5,724 nucleotides of DNA from CAXXOK01 sp035353235 (lineage in GTDB: Bacteria > Bacillota > Clostridia > Christensenellales > Aristaeellaceae). Where the stretch lies: assembly GCA_035353235.1 (NCBI GenBank), contig DAOPZG010000156.1, forward strand, positions 1 to 5,724, in the 5' to 3' direction. A program made the translations under genes and the position numbers. Within the stretch, counting starts at the first letter, position 1, and every line of letters begins with the position of its first letter. Below the pieces are notes generated by a model. The model made no database searches and was not told the DNA's origin. It worked only from the letters and a program-made list of their open reading frames with translations. Shown piece by piece: positions 1 through 5,661 of this stretch.

Positions 1-169
1 CTTCGTTTACGAAAACCGCCACCTGGCTTTCGCGCACAGTCAGCTGCGCGCCCATCATAATTTCCTTGCCGTTCATATCATAACGGTGCACCATAGTGTT
101 TTGCGTATCATCCGTCCATTCGATCACATCGATAAACTGGCTGCTTACCACGTTCTTGAAAAAGCCCAT
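1..169 (-). CDS. SPFH-domain protein, YdjI family (N-terminal part only)
   Basis: Only the first 56 codons are in the window; the gene continues past the left edge. The reading begins MGFFKNVVSSQFIDVIEW and continues through a segment ending GAQLTVRESQVAVFVNE. This matches what I know of the start of YdjI-type SPFH proteins (sometimes labelled 'virion core protein'), which share the 'IDVIEW', 'GAQL.VRESQ.AVFV' pattern. SPFH proteins form membrane-associated scaffolds; in Bacillus subtilis YdjI works with YdjG and YdjH in recruiting the phage-shock protein PspA. The ATG is preceded by AGGAGGAGGG (177-186), about 7 nt away, so the start is firm. It lies 18 bp after the stop of the receiver-like gene, whose TAA borders the Shine-Dalgarno, so the two are almost surely cotranscribed. 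The rest of the protein, including any C-terminal zinc-ribbon, cannot be seen. Confidence 0.85.
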   Translation of the reverse strand, partial: MGFFKNVVSSQFIDVIEWTDDTQNTMVHRYDMNGKEIMMGAQLTVRESQVAVFVNE

Positions 170-187
170 CTGTATTCCCTCCTCCTG

Positions 188-1003
188 TTAATCCGCGCGT
201 CCGTCGTGAATACTGCACTCGGCGGCAAAATCCACCAGCCCGTCGCGCATCCGTATTTCCGCAACGGTCATGGATAAACCCAGGTAGTTCCTGATCTGTT
301 CGATTGTTTCATCGATGTATTTTTTTGCTTTCGGCAGGGATGCCGGATGTTTTCTTTCTCCGGCGGGAGGGCAGAAAACCACGCGCACTTCTTCCGGTGA
401 TACGACTGCCACATGGACAAACAGATGGTCGAATGTTTCGCCGAAGAAATTTTGCAGCGCCGTGCCCAGACGTTCGCTTCCATAATGCCAGCGTCCGGTA
501 ATAAAAGGATCCCCCTCCGGGATGGTCATGCGCGCATAGACGCACGGGCTGCACGGATCATCCGGGCAACGGTACATCCGTTCATGCTTTAAAATATCTT
601 CCACCGATGGCGACAGCCCGGCAATCAGCCGCTTCTGCCAGCGTTCCCGTGAAAGCTTGAAGTAATAGCTTTCATCGTAATCATCGTTGGAATCGTCGGT
701 ATGCAGCTGATTTAAAAGCAGCTCAATTTCACGGATCGCTTCCAGCTGCTTGTCCTCGTTCTCCGCGATCCCGAAGATCGGGATGTTTGGCGCGTTCTCA
801 TCCAGCCAGCGCTCCAGTTCCGCATAATCCGGATCTCCGTCCAACGCAATGGCGTCGATATGGTGCTTATGCATGCACTCAATCGCATCCGCCGTCGTTT
901 TCCGCAAACGGGGCTGTTTGAAGCCCATGGCTTCCCAGCCCTGCATGGAGTTGAACAAATCCTCAACCCGTTGATCCCGTGTGACAATCAGTAGCCTGTA
1001 CAC
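188..1003 (-). CDS. Degenerate receiver-domain protein, YesN-like without the HTH
   Basis: A 271-aa protein starting at GTG 1003. Residues 1 to about 100 read as a CheY-like receiver: a hydrophobic first strand (YRLLIV), the phosphoacceptor-like Asp 55 in 'IDAIALDGD', and 'NIPIFGI' as the fourth strand. The usual acidic pair after strand 1 is largely lost (TRD in place of DDD), and no conserved Lys follows strand 5, so normal phosphorylation is doubtful. After an acidic linker (about 102-113) comes 'YFKLSRERWQKRLIAGLSPS' and, near the end, 'IRNYLGLSMTVAEI'. Both resemble the middle region of YesN/AraC-type response regulators. The expected C-terminal AraC helix-turn-helix is absent; the protein ends about 25 residues later. 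Cysteines 146, 151 and 154 form a C-x4-C-x2-C cluster. It is first in an operon with an SPFH gene, suggesting a role in envelope sensing (inference). The receiver call is fairly sure; the middle-domain call is moderate. Confidence 0.75.
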   Translation of the reverse strand: MYRLLIVTRDQRVEDLFNSMQGWEAMGFKQPRLRKTTADAIECMHKHHIDAIALDGDPDYAELERWLDENAPNIPIFGIAENEDKQLEAIREIELLLNQLHTDDSNDDYDESYYFKLSRERWQKRLIAGLSPSVEDILKHERMYRCPDDPCSPCVYARMTIPEGDPFITGRWHYGSERLGTALQNFFGETFDHLFVHVAVVSPEEVRVVFCPPAGERKHPASLPKAKKYIDETIEQIRNYLGLSMTVAEIRMRDGLVDFAAECSIHDGRAD

Positions 1004-1009
1004 GCGCAA

Positions 1010-1015
1010 CCCTCC
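1010..1015 (-). promoter_or_regulatory. Ribosome binding site that sets the GTG start at 1003
   Basis: The minus strand reads GGAGGG here. A TTG at 1007-1009, in the same frame, directly abuts this site and is too close to be used. The GTG at 1001-1003 has 7 nt between GGAGG and the start codon, the normal distance. I therefore start the protein at GTG, two codons shorter than the longest open frame. Confidence 0.75.
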
Positions 1016-1037
1016 ATGCTATTTCACATTCGCAACC

Positions 1038-1066
1038 ATTATACCCAATTTGGCGCCAAATATCAA
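1038..1066 (-). promoter_or_regulatory. Sigma-A-type promoter of the receiver/SPFH operon
   Basis: On the minus strand a -35 box TTGATA (1061-1066, 5 of 6 to consensus) is followed after exactly 17 bp by a perfect -10 box TATAAT (1038-1043). The predicted transcription start is near 1031, giving a leader of about 27 nt before the GTG at 1003. The spacer is almost filled by a perfect 14-bp palindrome, listed separately. Confidence 0.85.
1048..1061. promoter_or_regulatory. Candidate operator: 14-bp perfect palindrome in promoter spacer
   Basis: ATTTGGCGCCAAAT is identical to its own reverse complement. It lies between the -35 and -10 boxes of the operon promoter and touches the last base of the -35 box. 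A dimeric repressor bound here would block RNA polymerase. I do not recognise the site as that of a specific regulator; the operator role is inferred from symmetry and placement. Confidence 0.55.
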
Positions 1067-1151
1067 CGCCTTTGGCAAGTGGTTTCCACCGCCGGTACTT
1101 TCGATTATCCTGTTTTATAAAAAAACATGAAAGAAACTCAGGTACTGCTGA

Positions 1152-2252
1152 TTATGCAATCGCCTGACAGGCGGATTTTCCCTTATTTCGTTTCATCATA
1201 TACAATTGTTCGTCCGCGGTGCTGAAAAGGGTATCATAATCCGTTCCATGGTAGGGGCACATCGCGATTCCAATACTGCAGGAAAGCGCGCAGTTGAGGT
1301 TTTTAAGCTTTGTCTCTCTCGCCGCTTCACAGATCGCCTCAGCGCGATGGATTACCATTTCCGGATCTTCGATATTTTTCATCAGCACCATAAATTCGTC
1401 ACCGCCGACGCGACCTACGATATCCTGCGAACGAAACAACCGAAGCAGAGCTTCTCCAAAGGCTTCCAGTGCTTCGTCCCCTGTCTGGTGCCCCAACTGG
1501 TCGTTAATCTGCTTAAACTGATCCAGATCAATCACCATCAGAGCGGAGCTCTGTTTATTTGCGTAATGTTCCAGATAACTCCGTGCGCAGGTCTCCACCG
1601 TTGTCTTGTTCATCAGCCCCGTTAACGCGTCCATACTGGAGCGGCGCATCAGTTCGCTGCGCAGGCGATATTCCTTCAAACGTACGGAATACAGTTCGGT
1701 AATACCAATCATTCCCAGCAGAAGCGTTGTGGCTGCAAGTGTTAAGTCAATCTGGAAAGTGAACGTATCCTTTACCGTAGCGCTCATCCACGCGAAATAG
1801 ATCGTCGTCAGCGTAAGCGCGGTATAACTCTGCCAGGCAGGTAATATGAATATCATCGTAAGCACAATGGCAAACGGAGCAAAGTAAACTCCCGGAGCAT
1901 CTTCCATCCCATAGGTGGACAGGTACGCAGCCAGCGCCAGTATGGAAAGTAAAAAAAACAACGAGAGGATACGAATCAGGCTGGGCCTTTCACGAAGCGC
2001 CTTCGTCCGCGCATGAAGCGCGACACACAGAAAAAGGTGCAGCATCAGCACAACCGCGCATGGGGCTTCCACTTCCCAGCGCTGATCCGTTGAGAACATT
2101 AAGATTAAAGCGCCTGCCAGAAGCAGTGTCGTAATCAGGCTAGTCCTCCGCAGCGCGTAAAAATTCGTATTGTCAATTTGTTCCTGTCCGTTCTGGTAAT
2201 ATTCCCTGAACAGGGCAAGATCATTTTTGAAATATCGAATCACCCGCTGCAT
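1152..2252 (-). CDS. Membrane-bound diguanylate cyclase (GGDEF)
   Basis: A 366-aa protein predicted to make cyclic di-GMP from two GTP at the inner face of the membrane. After a short N-terminal cytoplasmic stretch there are about six hydrophobic segments (roughly 39-53, 63-80, 93-112, 122-139, 142-158, 169-188), which I cannot assign to a named sensor family. A linker helix (about 189-206) leads into the GGDEF domain from DALTGL (208-213). The domain has IDLDQFKQIND (241-251) with metal-binding Asp 242, an intact GGDEF (283-287), and the C-terminal 'SIGIA' and 'ADEQLYMMKRNKGK' signatures. RSQD at 274-277 ends five residues before GGDEF, the standard inhibitory I-site (RxxD), so product feedback is expected. 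All key residues are present, so it should be active. It has its own promoter and an unusual poly-G ribosome binding region. There is no EAL domain and no clear terminator behind it. Confidence 0.95.
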   Translation of the reverse strand: MQRVIRYFKNDLALFREYYQNGQEQIDNTNFYALRRTSLITTLLLAGALILMFSTDQRWEVEAPCAVVLMLHLFLCVALHARTKALRERPSLIRILSLFFLLSILALAAYLSTYGMEDAPGVYFAPFAIVLTMIFILPAWQSYTALTLTTIYFAWMSATVKDTFTFQIDLTLAATTLLLGMIGITELYSVRLKEYRLRSELMRRSSMDALTGLMNKTTVETCARSYLEHYANKQSSALMVIDLDQFKQINDQLGHQTGDEALEAFGEALLRLFRSQDIVGRVGGDEFMVLMKNIEDPEMVIHRAEAICEAARETKLKNLNCALSCSIGIAMCPYHGTDYDTLFSTADEQLYMMKRNKGKSACQAIA

Positions 2253-2258
2253 CTGTGT

Positions 2259-2267
2259 CCCCCCCCC
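2259..2267 (-). promoter_or_regulatory. G9 homopolymer in place of the cyclase Shine-Dalgarno
   Basis: The minus strand reads nine consecutive G, then ACACAG, then the ATG at 2252. No AGGAGG-type sequence lies nearby, so this tract is the only candidate ribosome binding site. A run of G pairs poorly with the CCUCC of 16S rRNA compared with GGAGG. Such tracts are also prone to slippage, which would alter spacing or strength. Confidence 0.6.
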
Positions 2268-2316
2268 GCCAGCGATAATACAAGAAAACGAACATGGTTA
2301 CACCGGAATGTACATG

Positions 2317-2345
2317 ATTATATCTTACATTTCGTCAAATTGCAA
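2317..2345 (-). promoter_or_regulatory. Sigma-A-type promoter of the diguanylate cyclase gene
   Basis: On the minus strand TTGCAA (2340-2345, 4 of 6 to the -35 consensus) is followed after 17 bp by a perfect TATAAT (2317-2322), inside AT-rich DNA with A/T tracts upstream. The predicted start near 2310 gives a leader of roughly 58 nt. An 8-bp palindrome ATGTACAT (2308-2315) overlaps the predicted start site. The promoter lies after the terminator of the upstream gene, so the cyclase appears to be its own transcription unit. Confidence 0.8.
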
Positions 2346-2380
2346 CTATTTTGCTTATTTTCTTAAATTTTACATTTTAA

Positions 2381-2419
2381 AGCCGTAACATTCCGCCTTT
2401 TCGCTGGAACATTACGGCT
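2381..2419 (-). terminator. Rho-independent terminator of the two-span membrane protein gene
   Basis: In minus-strand RNA, AGCCGUAAUGUUCC pairs with GGAAUGUUACGGCU over 14 bp, including two adjacent G-U wobbles, around an 11-nt loop AGCGAAAAGGC. It is followed by UUUAAAAU, a short and interrupted U tract. In plus-strand RNA the two wobbles become C-A mismatches, so the hairpin is built to work on the minus strand. It sits 49 bp after the TAG of the upstream minus-strand gene. Confidence 0.7.
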
Positions 2420-2468
2420 GATCGTTCTGTTTCCTTGTGTTTTCAGGGGACTGCAGTCCTTGATTCAT

Positions 2469-3647
2469 CTAATGTTGAATCCTGCGGCCAAGAGTATTTA
2501 CGATTTGCACTCCGCTTTTTAATTGTTGTAAGGGTATCCTGGTATCGTTCTCCTCGTACGTTCCGGACTGTAACGTCGGTGACGGATCGGCAATCCGGTC
2601 ATACTGGAACTGTGCGTTGGGCAACGTCGTAACGACAACCGGCCTGCCTTCTGCGCGGAAAACCTTGTATTGAAAAGGGTTTCCTGTGTTGGGCAACATT
2701 GGCACCGCTTTTTCTGTATTGTGTTCGCGGCAGTTCTTCGCGGACTGTTCCAAAGGTGTCGGCTCGGCAGGGGCAGGAACCTGATAGAATTGCGTAGGTT
2801 CGAAGAATTTGGTTACTTCCGGAGGGATTTTCACCTCAGGGGCGCTGTTTTCCCGTCTGGCGATAATGACGCGCTCATCGGTAGTCTCTCTCGTTTCCCA
2901 CTCGGATGCGTCTGTCATCGGGCGCTCCGCGTGATCCTCCGGTTGGTCAGAAACCTTCGGTGCGGCCTGCGCAACGGACGCCTCATAAGCCCAATCCGGG
3001 TATTTCGAATATGGTGCAAGCCGTGGCGTGGGTTCCTCCTCCACTGGGTTGTCCATCTGGGAAAGTGAGGGTTCTTCCGTCTGAACACTCAACCCCGGTA
3101 GAGGCATAACGATTTCCGTATCACTATTTTGAGATGACGTTTCATTTCCTTCTATCGGGTCCGCACAGTGTCTGTATTCTTCAGGCTGCGATGCTTTCAG
3201 GGGGTTCACGATAATTTGCGGACGAAAATCCTCTGTTGCAGGCGACACATTCACAGAGGAAGTCGGCTCCTGTGCCGGCAGGGAAGCATCCCGGGCATCG
3301 GAAGGATTGCTATCGACGGAAGGATGCCGAATTGCCGCAACTTCCGGTTCGTCTGCCGGTACTTCGAACAGGGCTTTATCGGCCATCGTCCGAATCACTC
3401 CGCCGATGAAAAGCAAAGCGATACCCCCGGCAAAAACCAGATAATTCTCCGCAAGGCAAAAGGAAAGAACGGAATACAGGATTTTAATCAAACCGCCGTT
3501 CTCCGTTGTGGATAAAGATCGAACAAACGCCTGCAATGGATCATAGTCAATCATCGGAGCAGCGGTTGCTAGAATGCCCGCCATGGCAGCGACGCAACCT
3601 AAAAAGCATAAAAAACCGCCCGTCCGTTTGATCCCCTTCATGAACAC
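2469..3647 (-). CDS. Unrecognised two-span membrane protein with long disordered tail
   Basis: A 392-aa protein of no family I recognise. The N-terminus is basic (MFMKGIKR) and is followed by a hydrophobic segment at about 11-33, a short loop, and a second hydrophobic stretch at about 53-86, whose best membrane span is 68-86. By the positive-inside rule the N-terminus and the whole C-terminal part (from about 88) are cytoplasmic. That part, about 300 residues, is rich in Pro, Glu, Ser and Thr with few long hydrophobic runs, so it looks mostly disordered; a hydrophobic patch (RPVVVTTLPNAQFQY, 335-349) and the last 20 residues may be more ordered. GTG 3647 is chosen because AGAGGGAG (3656-3663) lies 8 nt before it; ATG 3641 is the alternative with 14-nt spacing. 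It is divergent from the vWA/kinase pair, so shared function is possible but unproven. Confidence 0.75.
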   Translation of the reverse strand: MFMKGIKRTGGFLCFLGCVAAMAGILATAAPMIDYDPLQAFVRSLSTTENGGLIKILYSVLSFCLAENYLVFAGGIALLFIGGVIRTMADKALFEVPADEPEVAAIRHPSVDSNPSDARDASLPAQEPTSSVNVSPATEDFRPQIIVNPLKASQPEEYRHCADPIEGNETSSQNSDTEIVMPLPGLSVQTEEPSLSQMDNPVEEEPTPRLAPYSKYPDWAYEASVAQAAPKVSDQPEDHAERPMTDASEWETRETTDERVIIARRENSAPEVKIPPEVTKFFEPTQFYQVPAPAEPTPLEQSAKNCREHNTEKAVPMLPNTGNPFQYKVFRAEGRPVVVTTLPNAQFQYDRIADPSPTLQSGTYEENDTRIPLQQLKSGVQIVNTLGRRIQH

Positions 3648-3663
3648 TGGTCACGCTCCCTCT

Positions 3664-3679
3664 GCCGGATTGTTCCGGC
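3664..3679. repeat. Small inverted repeat in the divergent intergenic region
   Basis: GCCGGA-TTGT-TCCGGC is a perfect 6-bp stem with a 4-nt loop. It lies just upstream of the ribosome binding site (3656-3663) of the minus-strand membrane protein gene. It has no T tract in either direction, so it is not a terminator. It could be an operator or a leader hairpin. Elsewhere in 3648-3850 I find no convincing promoter for either strand. Confidence 0.4.
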
Positions 3680-3850
3680 TCACGCGCTGCACTGGGTATC
3701 CTTTTCGACGAACAGCAAATACCTTCCTTCCGAAGAATCTTCTTCCGACTGTAAAATCATACCTGAGCAGAAGGGAAACTGGCTGCTGTGAAGAATACCT
3801 TTATACGCCAAAACAAGGTGGCTTATTTCTGTTCGCCCAAGGAGGAGAAC

Positions 3851-4531
3851 ATGGAACCATATGAGCTGACCTATTCCGTGGACCTGGTTTTCTGTATTGA
3901 TGCAACCGGCAGCATGCGTCACGTGCTGGAGATGGTTAAGCATAATGCCACCCACCTGCACGAGGACATCCAACATGCTATGGCAAAAAAGAATCGAAGC
4001 ATCAGTAAAATGAGGATTCGCGTAATCGCTTTCCGTGATTATCTTACGGATGGCGAGCAGGCCATGATGGCCAGCGACTTTTTCACATTGCCGGAGCAGA
4101 CCCAACCATTCCACGATTGCGTAAACGGTATCACCGCGCAAGGCGGCGGCGACATACCGGAAGACGGCCTGGAAGCGTTGGCCTACGCGATCCGCAGCGA
4201 CTGGACGCGTGAAGGAATCAAACGCCGGCATATTATCGTCGTCTGGTCAGACGCTCCTACCCACACGCTGGGTCACGCGAAAATCGCGCCCTGGTACCCG
4301 GAAGGCATGGCGAAGGATTTTGAAGAATTGAGCCTGTGGTGGGAAGATGAACAGCTGGGCGGCACAATGGATGAGAAAGCGAAGCGTTTACTGCTGTTTG
4401 CACCAGACGCTCCGGAATGGAACCGAATTTCACGGGAATGGGCACAGGTGGTACATGTGCAAACCGTCACCGAAGGGCTAACGGAGTTGGAATATCAGCA
4501 GGTGATCGACGCTGTTTGCAACACCCTGTGA
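3851..4531 (+). CDS. von Willebrand factor A (vWA) domain protein
   Basis: A 226-aa, single-domain, probably cytoplasmic protein with no signal peptide. The metal-ion-dependent adhesion site is visible: DATGS at 17-21 (the DxSxS motif with Thr at the middle position), GGGDIPEDG at 98-106, and VWSDAPTH at 131-138 supplying the late Asp 134. The 'DLVFCIDATGSM', 'GGGD.PEDG' and 'SDAPTH' combination is the subtype seen in vWA proteins linked to protein kinases, including the VWK alpha-kinases of amoebae. Such domains bind partner proteins through a Mg2+. ATG 3851 has AAGGAGG (3839-3845) 5 nt upstream; an in-frame GTG at 3788 lacks one and is rejected. The kinase gene begins 4 bp after the stop, so the two are surely cotranscribed and likely work together, as in TerY-type vWA/kinase/phosphatase triads. 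No phosphatase is seen in this window. Confidence 0.92.
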   Translation: MEPYELTYSVDLVFCIDATGSMRHVLEMVKHNATHLHEDIQHAMAKKNRSISKMRIRVIAFRDYLTDGEQAMMASDFFTLPEQTQPFHDCVNGITAQGGGDIPEDGLEALAYAIRSDWTREGIKRRHIIVVWSDAPTHTLGHAKIAPWYPEGMAKDFEELSLWWEDEQLGGTMDEKAKRLLLFAPDAPEWNRISREWAQVVHVQTVTEGLTELEYQQVIDAVCNTL

Positions 4532-4540
4532 GCCTGTGAG
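4525..4540 (+). repeat. Tandem 8-bp duplication at the vWA/kinase junction
   Basis: CCTGTGAG occurs twice in a row. The first copy holds the vWA stop codon (TGA 4529-4531) and the second holds the GTG at 4536 that opens the kinase frame. With a single copy the stop and start would overlap as GTGA, the classic 4-nt coupling overlap; the duplication turns this into a 4-nt gap. Confidence 0.7.
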
Positions 4541-5549
4541 GTGCGCGGTTGTTGACGAAGTGCGATCCGAATGTGCCCGGTTGCCGCAGCGGCCGCCGGG
4601 TTTTTCTGAACCTAAGGGGGCGAGCGTCACGAAGATAGGCCCTTACCTTTGTGAAACATCTTTCAAGACCTTTGGCAGTGGAAGCGCGCAGTGGTGCTTT
4701 GCCACATATGATGGCAATCGCTTCTTTATTAAACGATTTCTTTCTCCGGTTTGCCCCGCCATTTCTTCGGACGGTCAATCCGCTCTCCAACGGGCAAGGA
4801 TGGCGCGCTGTGAGGTTTTTCTGCAGCATAAACAGTCTGTATATGACGCATTGTCCTGTGTTTTAGGTGATTGGGTTGTACCTGTAACGGATTTTTTCAT
4901 CCACGAAAATCATTTCATCGCAGTTTCCGAGGCAATCGATCCAACTTCGCAGACCTTCGAAACCTTGGGTCACCAACCTCCGGCCCGCGCAAGAGAGCTG
5001 CTGTACGCATTGGCCTGCTGTCTTGCGCGGCTGCATGCACAGGGCCTTGTGCATGGTGATTTAAAACCGGAACATATTCTGTTGCAGCAGCAGAATGGCC
5101 ACGACCGGGTTCGGCTTATAGATTTTGACAGCAGTTTTTTGGGAGGAAACATTTCCATGGATGCCAGTCAAGCGGAAGGTGATCCCCTCTATCTGGCGCC
5201 GGAGACCTTTCAGCGTATGGCGGGAGGATCCCAAAGGTTAACGTACAAGGTGGATACCTTCGCGTACGGTTTAATTGCACACCAGTTGCTTTCAGGGAAT
5301 CTTCCAGATTTCGATCATGACCGTTTTCATTTCCCCTGTGAAGCGGTTCTCTCCGGAAACCCTTTACGACTGTCCGACGGTCTGCCAACCGCTTATCGCT
5401 GGATGATTCGGAAAGCTCTTTCCCCCACCCCAGACAGCAGACCGGAGGATAGTCTGCTACAACGGTTTCTTGCGCCGCCGGGATTAAGGTATATTCCTTC
5501 CGGGTTGCCTGTAAACAGTCTGAGCCGTTATTGGAAAGCGGGTTCATGA
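4536..5549 (+). CDS. Eukaryotic-type Ser/Thr protein kinase (vWA partner)
   Basis: A soluble 337-aa kinase, counted from GTG 4536. Visible elements: Gly-rich loop FGSGS (46-50), ATP-anchoring Lys 66 in FFIKRF, catalytic loop VHGDLKPEHILL (172-183) with catalytic Asp 175 and Lys 177, metal-binding IDFDSS (195-200, DFD instead of DFG), APE (221-223), Asp 239 in VDTFAYG, and Arg 302 near the end. The catalytic loop has His 180 where kinases have the Mg-binding Asn, which may weaken activity. No transmembrane or sensor domain follows the kinase fold. From memory, kinases of vWA-linked systems share the 'FIK.FLSP' and 'IDFD' features. The start is uncertain: residues 1-30 do not look like kinase fold, and a Shine-Dalgarno-like AAGGGGG sits at codons 27-29. 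As the only visible partner of the vWA protein, it probably phosphorylates Ser/Thr targets under vWA control (inference). Confidence 0.9.
   Translation: MRCAVVDEVRSECARLPQRPPGFSEPKGASVTKIGPYLCETSFKTFGSGSAQWCFATYDGNRFFIKRFLSPVCPAISSDGQSALQRARMARCEVFLQHKQSVYDALSCVLGDWVVPVTDFFIHENHFIAVSEAIDPTSQTFETLGHQPPARARELLYALACCLARLHAQGLVHGDLKPEHILLQQQNGHDRVRLIDFDSSFLGGNISMDASQAEGDPLYLAPETFQRMAGGSQRLTYKVDTFAYGLIAHQLLSGNLPDFDHDRFHFPCEAVLSGNPLRLSDGLPTAYRWMIRKALSPTPDSRPEDSLLQRFLAPPGLRYIPSGLPVNSLSRYWKAGS
4614..4620 (+). promoter_or_regulatory. Shine-Dalgarno-like site inside the kinase frame
   Basis: AAGGGGG stands 5 nt before an in-frame GTC (4626-4628) and 8 nt before an in-frame ACG (4629-4631). Sequence resembling the kinase N-lobe ('TKIGPYLCETSFKTFGSGS') begins right there. 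No ATG, GTG or TTG is at the right distance. This is either a chance G run or a relic of an original start codon that has changed. Confidence 0.35.
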
Positions 5550-5610
5550 AATGTCCCGAGTGAATATTTTATCTTTCGGCATTCCGCACGCCCGTATCCA
5601 CCCCCACGCT

Positions 5611-5647
5611 GAGAAACCCGGACGTTTTAACACGTCCGGGTTTTCTC
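5611..5647 (+). terminator. Strong, probably bidirectional terminator after the kinase gene
   Basis: CCCGGACG (5617-5624) pairs perfectly with CGTCCGGG (5633-5640) around the loop TTTTAACA. It is flanked by GAGAAA on the left and TTTTCTC on the right, which extend the stem with one bulge and provide T tracts on both strands. It lies 61 bp after the kinase stop and would end the vWA/kinase transcript; the symmetric flanks suit convergent genes. Confidence 0.88.
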
Positions 5648-5661
5648 AAATTCTCTTCTAA

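Noticed and set aside
1073..1094. Hairpin GGCAAGTGG...CCACCGCC considered as the cyclase terminator
   Set aside because: The stem is interrupted and no T tract follows on either strand; the nearby T7 run on the minus strand (about 1119-1126) has no stable stem before it.
1206..1625. 139-aa open frame on the plus strand opposite the cyclase gene
   Set aside because: It is opposite the conserved GGDEF domain and has no family resemblance; it is a shadow frame.
2682..2696. LPNTG, a sortase-type motif, in the two-span membrane protein (residues 318-322)
   Set aside because: No hydrophobic segment or basic tail follows it, it is about 70 residues from the C-terminus, and the predicted topology puts it in the cytoplasm.
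3788..3850. Longer vWA protein starting at GTG 3788
   Set aside because: No Shine-Dalgarno precedes it, the extra 21 residues are not vWA-like, and ATG 3851 has AAGGAGG at the right distance.
3648..3850. TATGAT, TAAAAT and TTTATA as -10 boxes in the divergent intergenic region
   Set aside because: None has a recognisable -35 box 16-18 bp upstream, so I could not support a promoter for either direction.
3680..4231. 183-aa open frame on the minus strand opposite the vWA gene
   Set aside because: It lies mostly opposite the vWA reading frame, which has a full metal-site motif set and a good ribosome binding site; its own translation shows no recognisable domain.
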